Assembly (NCBI RefSeq): GCF_008642295.1
Contig: NZ_CP029190.1
Location: 248,001-312,000 of the forward strand
DNA from: Streptomyces venezuelae
Lineage (GTDB): Bacteria; Actinomycetota; Actinomycetes; Streptomycetales; Streptomycetaceae
Reading direction: 5' to 3'
Length of the DNA stretch: 64,000 nt
In this document: in pieces, positions 17,201 through 25,722 of the stretch
Numbering within the stretch: the stretch's first letter is position 1
Layout: each line of letters opens with the position of its first letter
Position numbers and translations under genes: made by a program
The notes under the pieces: generated by a model
What the model saw: only the letters and a program-made list of their open reading frames with translations
Told to the model about the DNA's origin: nothing
The model's database searches: none

Positions 17201-18905
17201 AGGGGCGCAGGCCCAGCTGCTGTTCGGGGACGAACACGTCCTCCGGGCGGTCGGCCCAGAAGGCGTGCGTCCCCCAGGTGTGGCGTTCGTGGTCGGTCCA
17301 GCTCACCAGGAACTGTCCGCCCGCCCAGTGCACGGCGTGGAAGGTGGCCTGCTCGGGGATCTCGAAGGTGCAGCTGCCGCGCGGGCCGGCGTGGTCGACG
17401 GCGACGGCACGGCCGGCGCCGTACACGGTCAGGACCGGCCAGCTGGTGGTGACCCGCACGGTCTCCTCCGGGCCGAACCCGGCCAGCGCCTCCTCCAGGG
17501 CGGGCCAGCCGAGCTCCTCGGGCAGCCCGGCGCGCAGGGCGCGGGCCAGCGGGCCGGTCAGGTCCAGCTCGGCGAGGGCCTCCTCGATGCCCTCGAGGGC
17601 GGTGGCGGTCGGCCGGTCCAGCAGCTCGCGCAGTTCGTCCACGGCCTCGTCGGCCGCGGCGAGGCCGCCGCCGCGCAGGGCTGCGAGCAGGCTCTCGATG
17701 CGGCTGTGCACCTCGGCTGCGATGCCGGCGTTGTGCGGGAGGCGGGTGATGGCCGTGCCCCGGCCGCGCAGCCCGGAGTGCACGGTGCCCTCCAGCCGGC
17801 GTCCGAACACCGGGTCGGCGGCGAGGGCCTTGAGGTCGCGCTGCGAGTGCGCGTCCCAGAATTCCAGCCGGACGGCGTCGCCCGGGTCGTGGACCTCGAT
17901 GCCCTCGGCGAGGCAGGCGTCCAGCAGGTCGGCGTCCAGGTGCTGGTACCGGTACCGGTCCTCGTGCAGCCGCACCGCGGTGCCGGCGGCGCGCAGCCGC
18001 GGGGCGAACCGGCCGACCAGTTCGAAGAGTTCGGCCGGCATGGGCTGGCGGACCACTCCGCCGCCGGAGGGGCGGTGCGAGTAGGCGCGGGCGTACTTCC
18101 GCAGCCAGTCGGCGAGTCCGCCCTCGGGTTCGATCCGGCCGGCGGCTGCCGCGTCCGCCGCGCCGGAGTTCAGCAGGATCCGCAGCCAGGAGGCCGCATT
18201 GTTCCGGGACTCCGGGAACAGCTCGAACAGGGCCGCGCGCACCTCGTCCCCGGGCGGGTTCCCGGTCATCAGGTCCGCGACCGCGTCCAGCAGGCGGTCC
18301 GGCACCGCCGTGCCGGGCGCGGCGGCGACCAGCGGGGCCAGGATCCGGGCGTCCTCCTCCGGGCCCAGCCCGGCGGCCCGGGCCGAGGCCCGGACCCGGC
18401 GGCCCAGGTCGGCCGGCAGCTCGCCGGGGGACGCCCCCCATGCGCCGAGGAGCCGTACGAACTCCTCGTGTGCCGCCCCCGGTTCGAGCTCGGCGGCCAG
18501 CCAGGCCTGGTGGCCGCCGAGCTCGGTGGCGGGCAGCGCGCCGTGCCGGGCGTACAGCAGGACGTTCGCCCGGTGCCAGTCGGCGTCCACCGGCAGCTGG
18601 TGGGTGCGCTCGGCCTTGCGGGCCAGGCCGAAGGCGCGGGCCGCGGAGCGCAGGTGCACGGAGAACAGCCGGTGCCCCATCGTGTCCCAGAACCACGGCA
18701 GATGAGCCGGCGGGAGCTGCCGCGCCCGCCATTCCATGCTGTCGAGGAACCGGCCCGGCTTCCCGTACGCGCGGTACAGGGCCTCACCCGCGTCGGTGAG
18801 CAGGCCGAGGGCCGCCGGTCCGGCACCCGGGTCGTGGGCGTGCACCCAGTCGGTGTACACCGCCGAGGTGCGCGGATCGGAGGGCAGGGAAATCCGGTTG
18901 GTCAT
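14286..18905 (-). CDS. large (1539-residue) protein of unknown function
   Basis: I do not recognise this protein's family with confidence. It is soluble, rich in Ala/Leu/Arg/Glu, with no signal peptide or membrane span. The N-terminal third is helical, with repeated Trp/Arg-rich segments. The middle (about 480-800) is aromatic- and Gly-rich with beta-like stretches (YYEDGQVLAFLPPG, RSRRWGRRPFGIIALPQG). The C-terminal third is again helical. The end includes a winged-helix-like stretch (LVTEVARTLGVSTDAAALHLQLLAL), so a DNA-binding role is possible but unproven. Codon use matches its neighbours, and the gene is transcribed towards the convergent GNAT gene, alone. Confidence 0.8.
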   Translation of the reverse strand: MTNRISLPSDPRTSAVYTDWVHAHDPGAGPAALGLLTDAGEALYRAYGKPGRFLDSMEWRARQLPPAHLPWFWDTMGHRLFSVHLRSAARAFGLARKAERTHQLPVDADWHRANVLLYARHGALPATELGGHQAWLAAELEPGAAHEEFVRLLGAWGASPGELPADLGRRVRASARAAGLGPEEDARILAPLVAAAPGTAVPDRLLDAVADLMTGNPPGDEVRAALFELFPESRNNAASWLRILLNSGAADAAAAGRIEPEGGLADWLRKYARAYSHRPSGGGVVRQPMPAELFELVGRFAPRLRAAGTAVRLHEDRYRYQHLDADLLDACLAEGIEVHDPGDAVRLEFWDAHSQRDLKALAADPVFGRRLEGTVHSGLRGRGTAITRLPHNAGIAAEVHSRIESLLAALRGGGLAAADEAVDELRELLDRPTATALEGIEEALAELDLTGPLARALRAGLPEELGWPALEEALAGFGPEETVRVTTSWPVLTVYGAGRAVAVDHAGPRGSCTFEIPEQATFHAVHWAGGQFLVSWTDHERHTWGTHAFWADRPEDVFVPEQQLGLRPYGGSIQGGLGYQFETPDGTGRFDGDRILRPGDREGIGGRDFQLSDGSGFWSGSVHGTLKSWARLDPATGARTTDRTLPEFHRTAEPPAGTEYYEDGQVLAFLPPGAPVSPLGQDGRLVGCRIFNKTPWSGYSPREFRLESVDGRTARYRSRRWGRRPFGIIALPQGAEDAVLTGDITIRCHAAEDNSLLWQVHGFPGSEKEYGRTSTLGAQAGPVPPPAFWHFLTPRDDTSSKALRTVADQAVRSLLDAALHPEPGRDPALPGVAEPRVREGVARAARLAAGILHRRRELSRRVAIMRSGPVVRLDNPVPDTVLTPALRGLLPEYRHPQTHVPQPHPALLTAVAADGRHLRGEIDDETRRLALPAVPAEWAALAGRIDAVAWRVATAPTPEEERAALAALLETWSTQPFAEPGRAWRTGRAPERQLAACRAAGGTVAAAPEHGGLARFLQPAGDPAPAEAEECETVTIGRDDRHRLPRLLELLAEHGPLPLQPEAVDLFCWRTGVRRPVALLVLAGLPDRARQDDLAKLLRSAPYKANKDVARQYASLLHRLGPAGQRAVLAAGMPEDPAELWAPGGTLAAAERMAAVWGELLGTVPYVDEGLAAALDAELGLPDTWARSLPDGRSPEGDPGFGEGGFVLAGSTAGTLALHHAGPDGTAGAWVHSSCPAHTRAASVVAWALTERPVADPAARGALALYARLRSVLDDPGTLIPLGRFRELARQVPADPAFAPYQGPVLPGRQETGEGSAEQSTAHDDGLFVVSVPAGDVFLRPAALSAPARLDRAAGLCTGLALPALLADVHRHRDLFAGLARLTERATATPVPPGGYETNPALSVPALVTEVARTLGVSTDAAALHLQLLALARPTDANVRRWNAWSPARHKAAQAELVAAGAVRTGRRARAGRTAFLPGPWTEPKPPHLPLEAHKPATHLATVQNTTLTTPLLRLLSPVPLHELFAEAWTTWEGDRAVV

Positions 18906-18936
18906 GCTTCGATCTTGGCACCTCCCACTGACAACG

Positions 18937-18957
18937 CCCGCCCGGGGGCCGGGTGGG
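18937..18957. terminator. hairpin at the end of the long biosynthetic operon
   Basis: CCCGCCCGG pairs with CCGGGTGGG (one G-T pair) over a three-base loop, immediately after the stop codon of the free carrier protein. It is the only such hairpin noticed between 18.9 and 38.6 kb on that strand. Confidence 0.5.
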
Positions 18958-19287
18958 TCAGGACGTGGTCGGAGTCGTGGCGGTCAGGAGGCACTCGGCC
19001 TGGGCCAGCGGGGTGGCGTCCTCGAAGAGGCGGTTGAGGAGGGCGCCTTCGAGCTCCACCGCCTCGACCTCGTCGACGCCCTGCTCGGCGAGGAGCCGGC
19101 CGATGGCCTGGAGGGCGAGCAGCGAGTAGCCGCCGAGTTCGAAGAAGTCGCTGTGGTGGACGTCGATGGACTCGGGGTCCACCTCCAGCAGTTCGGCCCA
19201 GATCCGGCGGACCGTCTCGGCGGTGGCCGGCACGGACGCCGCAGTGGTCGCGGGGGCGGTCTGGTGGGTGGTCTGGTCGTTGGGCAT
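18958..19287 (-). CDS. free-standing acyl/peptidyl carrier protein
   Basis: 109 residues. The carrier domain (about 25-95) has Ser55 in FELGGYSLLALQ as the phosphopantetheine site. A low-complexity Thr/Ala/Pro N-terminus (residues 5-22) precedes it. ATG 19287 has AAGGA upstream; the longer frame is not used. It lies 32 bases after the NRPS stop and is the last gene of the 17-gene operon. The window's free AMP ligase has no carrier of its own, so this protein may take its acyl group; alternatively it is a second peptidyl carrier for the free condensation proteins. Confidence 0.88.
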   Translation of the reverse strand: MPNDQTTHQTAPATTAASVPATAETVRRIWAELLEVDPESIDVHHSDFFELGGYSLLALQAIGRLLAEQGVDEVEAVELEGALLNRLFEDATPLAQAECLLTATTPTTS

Positions 19288-19319
19288 GGTGGGGTCCTTC
19301 CTGGGGGTGGGCGACGGCG

Positions 19320-22300
19320 TCAGATCGACGCGTCGGGGGTCTGGGCCAGCAGTGCGAGCAGCGAGGCGAAGTCCTCGCTGTGCCGGCGCGCGGTGGGCTC
19401 GTCGTAATGGGCGGGGTCGCATTCGAACCGACCCCGGTAGCCGCCGTCCTCGTCCTCGTCCAGCATCACGGTGGCGCCGAACTTCGCCCCGCCCGTGTCG
19501 ACCGGCAGGGGTGTCACCGTCAGGCCCGGGAACGCGGGGGCGCGGACGGTCGTGCCGCCGTAGGAGAACATCAGCTGGAACACGGGGTTGTGGCGGCGGT
19601 CACGGGGCGGGCGCAGTTCCTCGACGATCCGCTCGAAGGGCACGTCCTGGTGGGCGAGCGCCTCCTGGACGGTGTCCCGGACGGCGCGGATCAGCCCGCG
19701 GAAGGTGACCTGCTCCGGGAGACGGGTGCGCAGCGCCACGGTGCGGGTGAACAGGCCGATCATGTCCGAGGTCTCCGGCCGGTCCCGGCCGGCCAGGAGG
19801 GTGCCGACGACCAGGTCCCGGGCGCCGCCGGCGCGGTGGACGAGGGCCTTGAAGCCGGCGAGCAGCACCATGAAGGGGGTGGCGCGCTCGGCCGCGGCCA
19901 GCTCCCGCAGCCGGGCCGCCGCCTCGGGGCGTACCCGGAAGGAGTGCCGGACCACATGGCCGGCGCCCGGGGCGGGGCGGCCCCCCGGCAGGGTGGTGAG
20001 CGGGGGCGCACCGGCCAGTTTCCGCTTCCAGTAGGCGAGTTGGCGTTCATGACCGGTGGCTCCGGTCTGCTGCCGGTCCCCGTGGGCGCAGACCTGCGCG
20101 TACGGGACGGGCAGCGGCGGCAGGGCGGCGCCCGCGCCGGTGCGGGCCTCCTCGTACAGCGCCGCCAGATCGCGGAACAGCACGTCCGTCGACCATCCGT
20201 CGAAGACGATGTGGTGCACGACGAGGGCCAGTACCTGCTCGTCCGGCGCGGCCCGCAGCAGGGCGGTGCGCAGCAGCGGGCCGCGCCGGAGGTCGAAGGG
20301 GGCGGCGGCCCATTCGGCGAGGGTGCGGTGCAGTTCCGCCTCGGGCCGGCCGGTCAGGTCGTAGCGGGCGGGGGCGAGCGTGTCGGCGGCCTCGGGCGGG
20401 GCGATGATCTGGACGGGTCGCCCGTCCTCGTCGCCGAGGGTGGTGCGCAGGGCGGCGTGCCGGCGTACGGTCCGGCGCAGCGCCTCGGTCAGCGCGTGCT
20501 CGTCGAGCGGGCCGTGCAGTCGCAGGACCACCGGTTCGTGGTAGGCCGTGCTCGACGGGGCCATCCGGTGCAGGAGCCACATGCGTCGCTGGGCGGGAGT
20601 CAGGGGCGCGCGCGATGCCCCCTCCCCCGTCCCGGCGGACCTGCCGCCGGTCCCGGGCCGCCGGGACTGGAGCAGGGCGGCGAGCGCGCGCACGGTGGGG
20701 GCCTCGAACAGCATGCGCTGGCGGGCGTCGACGGCGAGGACCTCGCGCAGCCGGGCGGTCAGGCGGGTGGCGGTCAGCGAGTCCCCGCCGAGGGCGAAGA
20801 AGTCGTCCTCGGCCCCGACCCGGGGCAGGCCGAGGGTGAACGCCCAGACTCCGGCCAGGGCCGCTTCCAGCGGGGTGCGGAGTGCGGCAGCGCCCGGTTC
20901 CGGCCCCGGTTCCGGCTGCGCGGGGCCGAGCGGCAGGTCGCGCAGCGCCCGTCGGTCCACCTTGCCATGGGGGTTCAGCGGCAGATCGGGGACGGCGACG
21001 ATACGGGCCGGGACGAGCGCGGGTGCGAGGGTGTTCCGCAGCCGGTCGCGCAGCCCGGCCTCGTCGGCCCGTCCCTCCTCCCAGACCACCAGGGCGCACA
21101 GTTGATCGGTCCCGGCGGCGGTGGCGCGGGACAGGACCGCGCTGCCGGCCACCCCGGGGTGCCGGCCGATGGCGGTCTCGACCTCGCCCGGTTCGATGCG
21201 GACACCGCGGATGTTGATCTGGTGGTCGGCGCGGCCGAGGAATTCGAGGGCGCCGTCCGGACGGCGCCGGGCGAGGTCCCCGGTCCGGTACATCCGGTCG
21301 CCGGGGTGCTCGGCGTACGGATCGGGCAGGAAGCGCCCGGCGGTCAGGGCGGGCCGGCCGAGATAGCCCCGGGCCAGGCACGGCCCGGCCAGGTAGAGCT
21401 CGCCGGGTTCGCCGTCGGGCACCGGGCGGAGCCGTTCGTCGAGCACATGGACCCGGATCCCGGGCAGCGGGGTGCCGATGGGGACGCGCGGCCACCGGCG
21501 GAGCGCCGCCGCGTCCTCGCGCTGCACCTCGTACAGGAGCTGGGAGACGGTGCCCTCGGTGGCGCCGTACTCCTGCACCAGCCGTACGCCGCTGGGCAGC
21601 CAGTCGGCGACCCGGTCGGGAGCGACCTGTTCGCTGCCGACGACGAGCAGGCGGAGGGAGGCGGGCGGGTGCGGGGTGCCGTCCCGGTCGAGCTCACGCA
21701 GCCACTCGTACCAGTAGGCGGGGGTGAGTTGCAGGACGGTGACGGACTGCTTGCGGGTCACCGCCAGCAGGCCGGCCGCGTCGGCGAGGGAGTCGTCGGG
21801 GTCGATGACGAGGCAGGCGCCGGCGGCCCAGGTGGACAGGATCTCCTCGGCGGCCACCGAGAAGCCCGGGGAGGCGAACTGGAGCACGCGGTCGGCCGGC
21901 CCGAGGTCGAGGCGACGGCCGATGTTGCGGGCGAGGTCGGCGAGCGGGCCATGGGCGAGTCCGACGCCCTTGGGGCGGCCGGTGGAGCCGGAGGTGTACG
22001 CGATCCAGGCGAGGTTCTGCGGGTGCAGCCGCGGCTCCGCCGCTTCGTCCGCGTCCGCCTTCGCCGCTTCGTCCGCGTCCGCGTCAGCCTCCGCCTCCTC
22101 GTCCAGGCAGAGCACCGTGGCACCCCGCAGGGCCGGAGCGGCGGCCGTGTCGCGCCGCGTCAGGACCAGGGCCGCGACCACGTCCTCCCGGATGAACGCC
22201 AGGCGCTCGGCCGGGTAGGAGGGATCGAGCGGCACGCACACGCCCCCCGCCTTGAGAACGGCGAGGATGCCCACCGCCAGGTCGGCCGACCGGTCCAGGA

Positions 22301-22505
22301 ACAGGCCGACCGGCACCTCGGGCCCCACTCCGCGGCGGCGCAGCAGCCGGGCGAGCCGGCCGGCGCGGCGGTCGAGCTCGACGTAGCTGATCCGCCGGTC
22401 GCCGCTGAGCACGGCGAGCGCATCCGGGGTGTGGCGGGCCCGGCTCTCGACCAGCCGGTGCACCCCGGCACAGCCGGTCCGGGAGGCCGACTCGGAGGTG
22501 GTCAC
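19320..22505 (-). CDS. non-ribosomal peptide synthetase, A-PCP-C
   Basis: 1061 residues. Adenylation domain about 15-525: A3 YTSGSTGRPKG (170-180), A5 QEYGATEG, A7 YRTGDL, A8 GRADHQINIRGVRIEPGEVE, A10 with Lys515. Carrier domain about 540-615 with Ser576 (FALGGDSLTA). Condensation domain about 635-1050 with intact His764-His765-xxx-Asp769-Gly770. It activates one acid, holds it as a thioester and passes it on by its C-terminal condensation domain. In the A4 region (FSVAAEE, 215-221) the usual Asp that binds the alpha-amino group is Ser216, and GPTE is GATE, so the substrate may not be an ordinary alpha-amino acid. An Ala/Asp/Glu-rich insert (137-158) arises from short DNA repeats. GTG start overlaps the ADH stop. 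Confidence 0.93.
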   Translation of the reverse strand: MTTSESASRTGCAGVHRLVESRARHTPDALAVLSGDRRISYVELDRRAGRLARLLRRRGVGPEVPVGLFLDRSADLAVGILAVLKAGGVCVPLDPSYPAERLAFIREDVVAALVLTRRDTAAAPALRGATVLCLDEEAEADADADEAAKADADEAAEPRLHPQNLAWIAYTSGSTGRPKGVGLAHGPLADLARNIGRRLDLGPADRVLQFASPGFSVAAEEILSTWAAGACLVIDPDDSLADAAGLLAVTRKQSVTVLQLTPAYWYEWLRELDRDGTPHPPASLRLLVVGSEQVAPDRVADWLPSGVRLVQEYGATEGTVSQLLYEVQREDAAALRRWPRVPIGTPLPGIRVHVLDERLRPVPDGEPGELYLAGPCLARGYLGRPALTAGRFLPDPYAEHPGDRMYRTGDLARRRPDGALEFLGRADHQINIRGVRIEPGEVETAIGRHPGVAGSAVLSRATAAGTDQLCALVVWEEGRADEAGLRDRLRNTLAPALVPARIVAVPDLPLNPHGKVDRRALRDLPLGPAQPEPGPEPGAAALRTPLEAALAGVWAFTLGLPRVGAEDDFFALGGDSLTATRLTARLREVLAVDARQRMLFEAPTVRALAALLQSRRPGTGGRSAGTGEGASRAPLTPAQRRMWLLHRMAPSSTAYHEPVVLRLHGPLDEHALTEALRRTVRRHAALRTTLGDEDGRPVQIIAPPEAADTLAPARYDLTGRPEAELHRTLAEWAAAPFDLRRGPLLRTALLRAAPDEQVLALVVHHIVFDGWSTDVLFRDLAALYEEARTGAGAALPPLPVPYAQVCAHGDRQQTGATGHERQLAYWKRKLAGAPPLTTLPGGRPAPGAGHVVRHSFRVRPEAAARLRELAAAERATPFMVLLAGFKALVHRAGGARDLVVGTLLAGRDRPETSDMIGLFTRTVALRTRLPEQVTFRGLIRAVRDTVQEALAHQDVPFERIVEELRPPRDRRHNPVFQLMFSYGGTTVRAPAFPGLTVTPLPVDTGGAKFGATVMLDEDEDGGYRGRFECDPAHYDEPTARRHSEDFASLLALLAQTPDASI

Positions 22506-23548
22506 GGGAGCAGCACCACCTTGCTCGCCTCACCGGCGTCGAACAGCCGGAAGGCCTCGGCGGCCTCGGCGAGCGCGAGCCGGTGCGAGATGACGAAGGT
22601 GGGGTCGATCCGGCCCGCGCGCACCAGGTTCATCAGGGCCTCCCGGTCCCGGATCGGATCGCCGACGGCGAAGCGCAGGGTGATCTCCTTGCCGAAGGCC
22701 GGCCCGGTGGGCATGGGCATGGCGGTGGAGGCATGGGCGCCGACGGCGCACACCACTCCGGCCGGCCGTACGATCTCCAGCGCGCTCAGCAGCGAGGCGT
22801 CCGTTCCGACGGCTTCCAGGACCACGTCCGCGCCCCGTCCCCCGGTCAGTTCCCGGATCCGGTCGGCCAGGCCCTCGCCGGCGGGCACCGGGTCGGCGCC
22901 CTGTCCGGCGGCCAGCCGGCGGCGGCTCTCCAGCGGGTCGACGGCCAGCACCCGGGCGGCCCCCAGGAGCCAGGCGCAGCGCAGGGCCAGCAGGCCGACG
23001 GGCCCGCAGCCCACGACCGCGACGGTGTCCCCGGGCCGGACCCGGCCGCCGGACGCGCCGGCGTACCCGGTGGCCAGGACATCGCCGATGAGCAGGGCCT
23101 GCTCGTCGCCGACCCCGTCGGGGACCGGGGAGAGGACCACGTCGGCGAAGGGCACGCGGACGTACTCGGCGTGGCCGCCGGGGTAGGCCGTGGTACCGAC
23201 GACGGTGTCGTACCCGAACAGGCCCACCCGTTCGCACTGGTAGTGCCATCCCCGGTGGCAGTACCAGCAGCGCCCGCAGGCGATGACGTCCGAGGCGAGG
23301 ACGCGGTCGCCGGGCCGCAGGCCGCGGACCTCGGGGCCGACCGCCTCGATGACGCCGGTGAACTCGTGTCCGGTGACGGTCCCGGGGGTGAACGAGGCGA
23401 TCTCGCCCCGGTAGGGGTGCAGGTCGGTGCCGCAGACGGCGCTGGTGACCACCCGGACGACGGCGTCGTCGGGAGCCTCGATGCGGGGGTCGGGGACGTC
23501 CTCGGCGAGCTTCACGTGATGGGGTCCGTGCCATTGCAGTGCCCTCAT
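22502..23548 (-). CDS. zinc-dependent alcohol dehydrogenase
   Basis: 348 residues, medium-chain dehydrogenase. Catalytic zinc ligands lie in AVCGTDLHPYRGE and GHEF; a structural zinc site is visible as CGRCWYCHRGWHYQC; the NAD fold is VAVVGCGPVGLLAL. It resembles threonine or formaldehyde-type dehydrogenases. Within this operon it probably oxidises a hydroxyl, or reduces a carbonyl, of the pathway intermediate. ATG 23548 is chosen for its GAGGAG and the ATGA overlap with the upstream condensation gene; it overlaps the NRPS start by GTGA. Confidence 0.88.
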   Translation of the reverse strand: MRALQWHGPHHVKLAEDVPDPRIEAPDDAVVRVVTSAVCGTDLHPYRGEIASFTPGTVTGHEFTGVIEAVGPEVRGLRPGDRVLASDVIACGRCWYCHRGWHYQCERVGLFGYDTVVGTTAYPGGHAEYVRVPFADVVLSPVPDGVGDEQALLIGDVLATGYAGASGGRVRPGDTVAVVGCGPVGLLALRCAWLLGAARVLAVDPLESRRRLAAGQGADPVPAGEGLADRIRELTGGRGADVVLEAVGTDASLLSALEIVRPAGVVCAVGAHASTAMPMPTGPAFGKEITLRFAVGDPIRDREALMNLVRAGRIDPTFVISHRLALAEAAEAFRLFDAGEASKVVLLP

Positions 23549-24891
23549 ACGGCGCTCCTCGGGCGATGGGGGCGGTCCGGGGACTCGGCGGGGTCGGCCA
23601 CGGTTCGCAGGGTGTCGACGAGTTCGTCGAGCAGGCGGCGGGCGGCTTCGTCGTCGTACCGGCCTCGGTCGTGGGTCAGCAGCGCCCGCAGCGCCCCGTC
23701 CTCCTCGTAGAAGCCGAGGTCGAGCGCGTAGCCGGAGTAGGGGTCGTGGTTGACCAGGGTGGCGTGGAGGCCCTCGAGTGCGGGCGGCACCTCGGGGGTG
23801 GACTGGAAGGAGACGCAGACGTTGATCACCGGCCGGAAGCCGGGGCGCTTCAGGCCGAGTTCGGCCATCAGTCGCTCGTACGGGATGTCCCGGTTCACGT
23901 ACACGCCGAGCAGGGTGTGCCGCACCTGGCCCAGCAGGGCGCCGAAGTCGGCGTCCCGGGCCACCCGGAGGCGGATGGGCAGGACGTTGACGAAGAATCC
24001 GACGGCCTGCTCGAACTCCGGCCGGCCGCGGAATCCGCCCCGGGTGCCCACCAGGAGGTCGTCGGTGTCGGTGTGGCGGCGCAGCACCTGGCCGAAGGCG
24101 GTGAGCAGCACCATGTAGAGGGTGACACGGGCCTCGCGGGCGACGGCGCGCAGCCGTTGGTGCAGAGGCTGGGGGAAGGTCAGCCAGGCGGTGGCCGGGC
24201 GGGCGGTGGTGGCCCGGCCGGCCGGCGGGTCGGCGGTGGCGAGGGAGAGGTCGGGCAGCGGGGTCACCTCGGCGAGTGCCCGCTCCCAATGGGCCAGTTG
24301 CCGGGCGTACGCGGGGCCGTCGAGCCAGTCGTGCTGCCATCGGACGAAGTCCCCGTACTGGGCGGGGGCGGAGGGCAGGGGTGAGGGGCGGCCGTGCAGG
24401 AACGCGGTGTAGAGCTGCTCCAGTTCCCGGAAGAGTACGGCCCACCAGGACCGGGCGTCCGAGACCAGGTGGTGCGCGGTGATCCTCAGGAGGTGCTCGC
24501 GGGCCCCGAGGCGGATCAGCGCGGCCCGCACCACCGGGCCCCTGGCCAGGTCGAACGGGCGCCGGAGGTCCTCGGCCAGACAGCGGTCGGCGGCTGCGTC
24601 CCGCTCCCACACCGGCAGGCCGGTGAGGTCGGCCTGCCCGAGTGGGACGCGGACGTCGTCGGTCACCTGTCGGACCGGGGTGCCGGCGACGACGGGGAAG
24701 CGGGTGCGCAACGCCTCGTGGCGGCGCACGAGTTCCTCGATGCTCCGGTGCAGGGCGGTGTGGTCCAGGTCGCCGACGAGCCGGAAGGTCATCGGGTCGG
24801 CGTACAGGGTGGTGCCGGCCCGCCGTTCCAGGAACCACATGCCCTGCTGGGCGTAGGACAGGGGGCCGCCGCCCATGGCCGGGCCGACCAC
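23545..24891 (-). CDS. free-standing NRPS condensation domain protein
   Basis: About 448 residues covering one condensation domain. The catalytic motif is His140-His141-LVS-Asp145-Ala146: both His and the Asp are kept, with Ala replacing the usual Gly. LSYAQQGMWFLE (C1) and HEALRTRFP (C2) are typical. It could join the carrier-bound acyl or aminoacyl group to an amine, including a soluble one. Start: GTG 24891, two bases past the methyltransferase stop, or ATG 24876; neither has a strong Shine-Dalgarno, so coupled translation is likely. Confidence 0.85.
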   Translation of the reverse strand: MVGPAMGGGPLSYAQQGMWFLERRAGTTLYADPMTFRLVGDLDHTALHRSIEELVRRHEALRTRFPVVAGTPVRQVTDDVRVPLGQADLTGLPVWERDAAADRCLAEDLRRPFDLARGPVVRAALIRLGAREHLLRITAHHLVSDARSWWAVLFRELEQLYTAFLHGRPSPLPSAPAQYGDFVRWQHDWLDGPAYARQLAHWERALAEVTPLPDLSLATADPPAGRATTARPATAWLTFPQPLHQRLRAVAREARVTLYMVLLTAFGQVLRRHTDTDDLLVGTRGGFRGRPEFEQAVGFFVNVLPIRLRVARDADFGALLGQVRHTLLGVYVNRDIPYERLMAELGLKRPGFRPVINVCVSFQSTPEVPPALEGLHATLVNHDPYSGYALDLGFYEEDGALRALLTHDRGRYDDEAARRLLDELVDTLRTVADPAESPDRPHRPRSAV

Positions 24892-24893
24892 GG

Positions 24894-25709
24894 CTAGTTG
24901 ACCCCGTGGACGAAGAGCCAGCGGCGCGGGACCTCGCTGAGCTCCAGTTCGCGGAAGGTGGTGTGCAGGGCCGCCGTCAGTGCCTCGGAGCCGAGGGCGA
25001 GTCCGGTGGGGCCGGTCAGGCCGGTGGCGCCCTCGATGAAGACCGAGTAGCCGCACAGCGCCTCCCAGTCGTCGAGGGTCCATCCGTACTCCACCTCCTC
25101 GGAGGTGACCTCGGCGAACCCGGCTTCGGTGAAGAGTCGTTCGTGGTCCTGCGGGGTCAGGGTCTGCATCGCCACCGGCCGGCTGCGCTCCAGTACGAGG
25201 TCGCTGCCCCGCTGCTGGAGCCAGGCGCGGGCGGTGCGCAGCCAGGAGGCGTAGAAGCGGCGGGTCGCCGAGGGCACGGCACCTTCGTAGAAGAGGGTGT
25301 TGACGGCGCACCGGCCTCCGGGGCGGAGCATCCGGTGGCAGCCGGTGATGACGGCGGCCCGCTCGGTCGCCGGGATCTGGTGCATCACATTGCTCAGGAC
25401 GGTGACGTCCACGGGGCCGATGAGGGAGGCGACGTCCTGGGCGCGGCCCTGGACGAGGCGGACCCGCGGGTCGGTCAGGCGGGCACGGGCGATGGCCAGT
25501 TCGTGCGGGGACGGGTCGACGCCGACGACGGAGCCGACCTGGTCGAAGCGTTCGAGGAGCAGCTGGGTGGCGAGTCCGGAGCCGCAGCCGACGTCGACGA
25601 CGACGCCTCCGGCGGGGGCGGCGCAGATGTCGACCAGTCGCTGGGTCACGTCGCCGTACAGGGGGCGGCGTGACATGGCGTCGAATTCGTATCCCTGGGC
25701 GAATGTCAT
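24894..25709 (-). CDS. SAM-dependent methyltransferase
   Basis: 271 residues, class I fold. Motif I is VVVDVGCGSGLATQ (about 35-48), the acidic residue is Asp in GVDPSPHELA, and post-motif LSNVMHQI and LRPGGR follow. It would transfer a methyl group to an O, N or C atom of the cluster product or its sugar; the target cannot be told. It lies between the amidohydrolase (13 bases) and the free condensation gene (2 bases) in the long operon. Confidence 0.85.
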   Translation of the reverse strand: MTFAQGYEFDAMSRRPLYGDVTQRLVDICAAPAGGVVVDVGCGSGLATQLLLERFDQVGSVVGVDPSPHELAIARARLTDPRVRLVQGRAQDVASLIGPVDVTVLSNVMHQIPATERAAVITGCHRMLRPGGRCAVNTLFYEGAVPSATRRFYASWLRTARAWLQQRGSDLVLERSRPVAMQTLTPQDHERLFTEAGFAEVTSEEVEYGWTLDDWEALCGYSVFIEGATGLTGPTGLALGSEALTAALHTTFRELELSEVPRRWLFVHGVN

Positions 25710-25722
25710 CGTGTCTGCGTCC

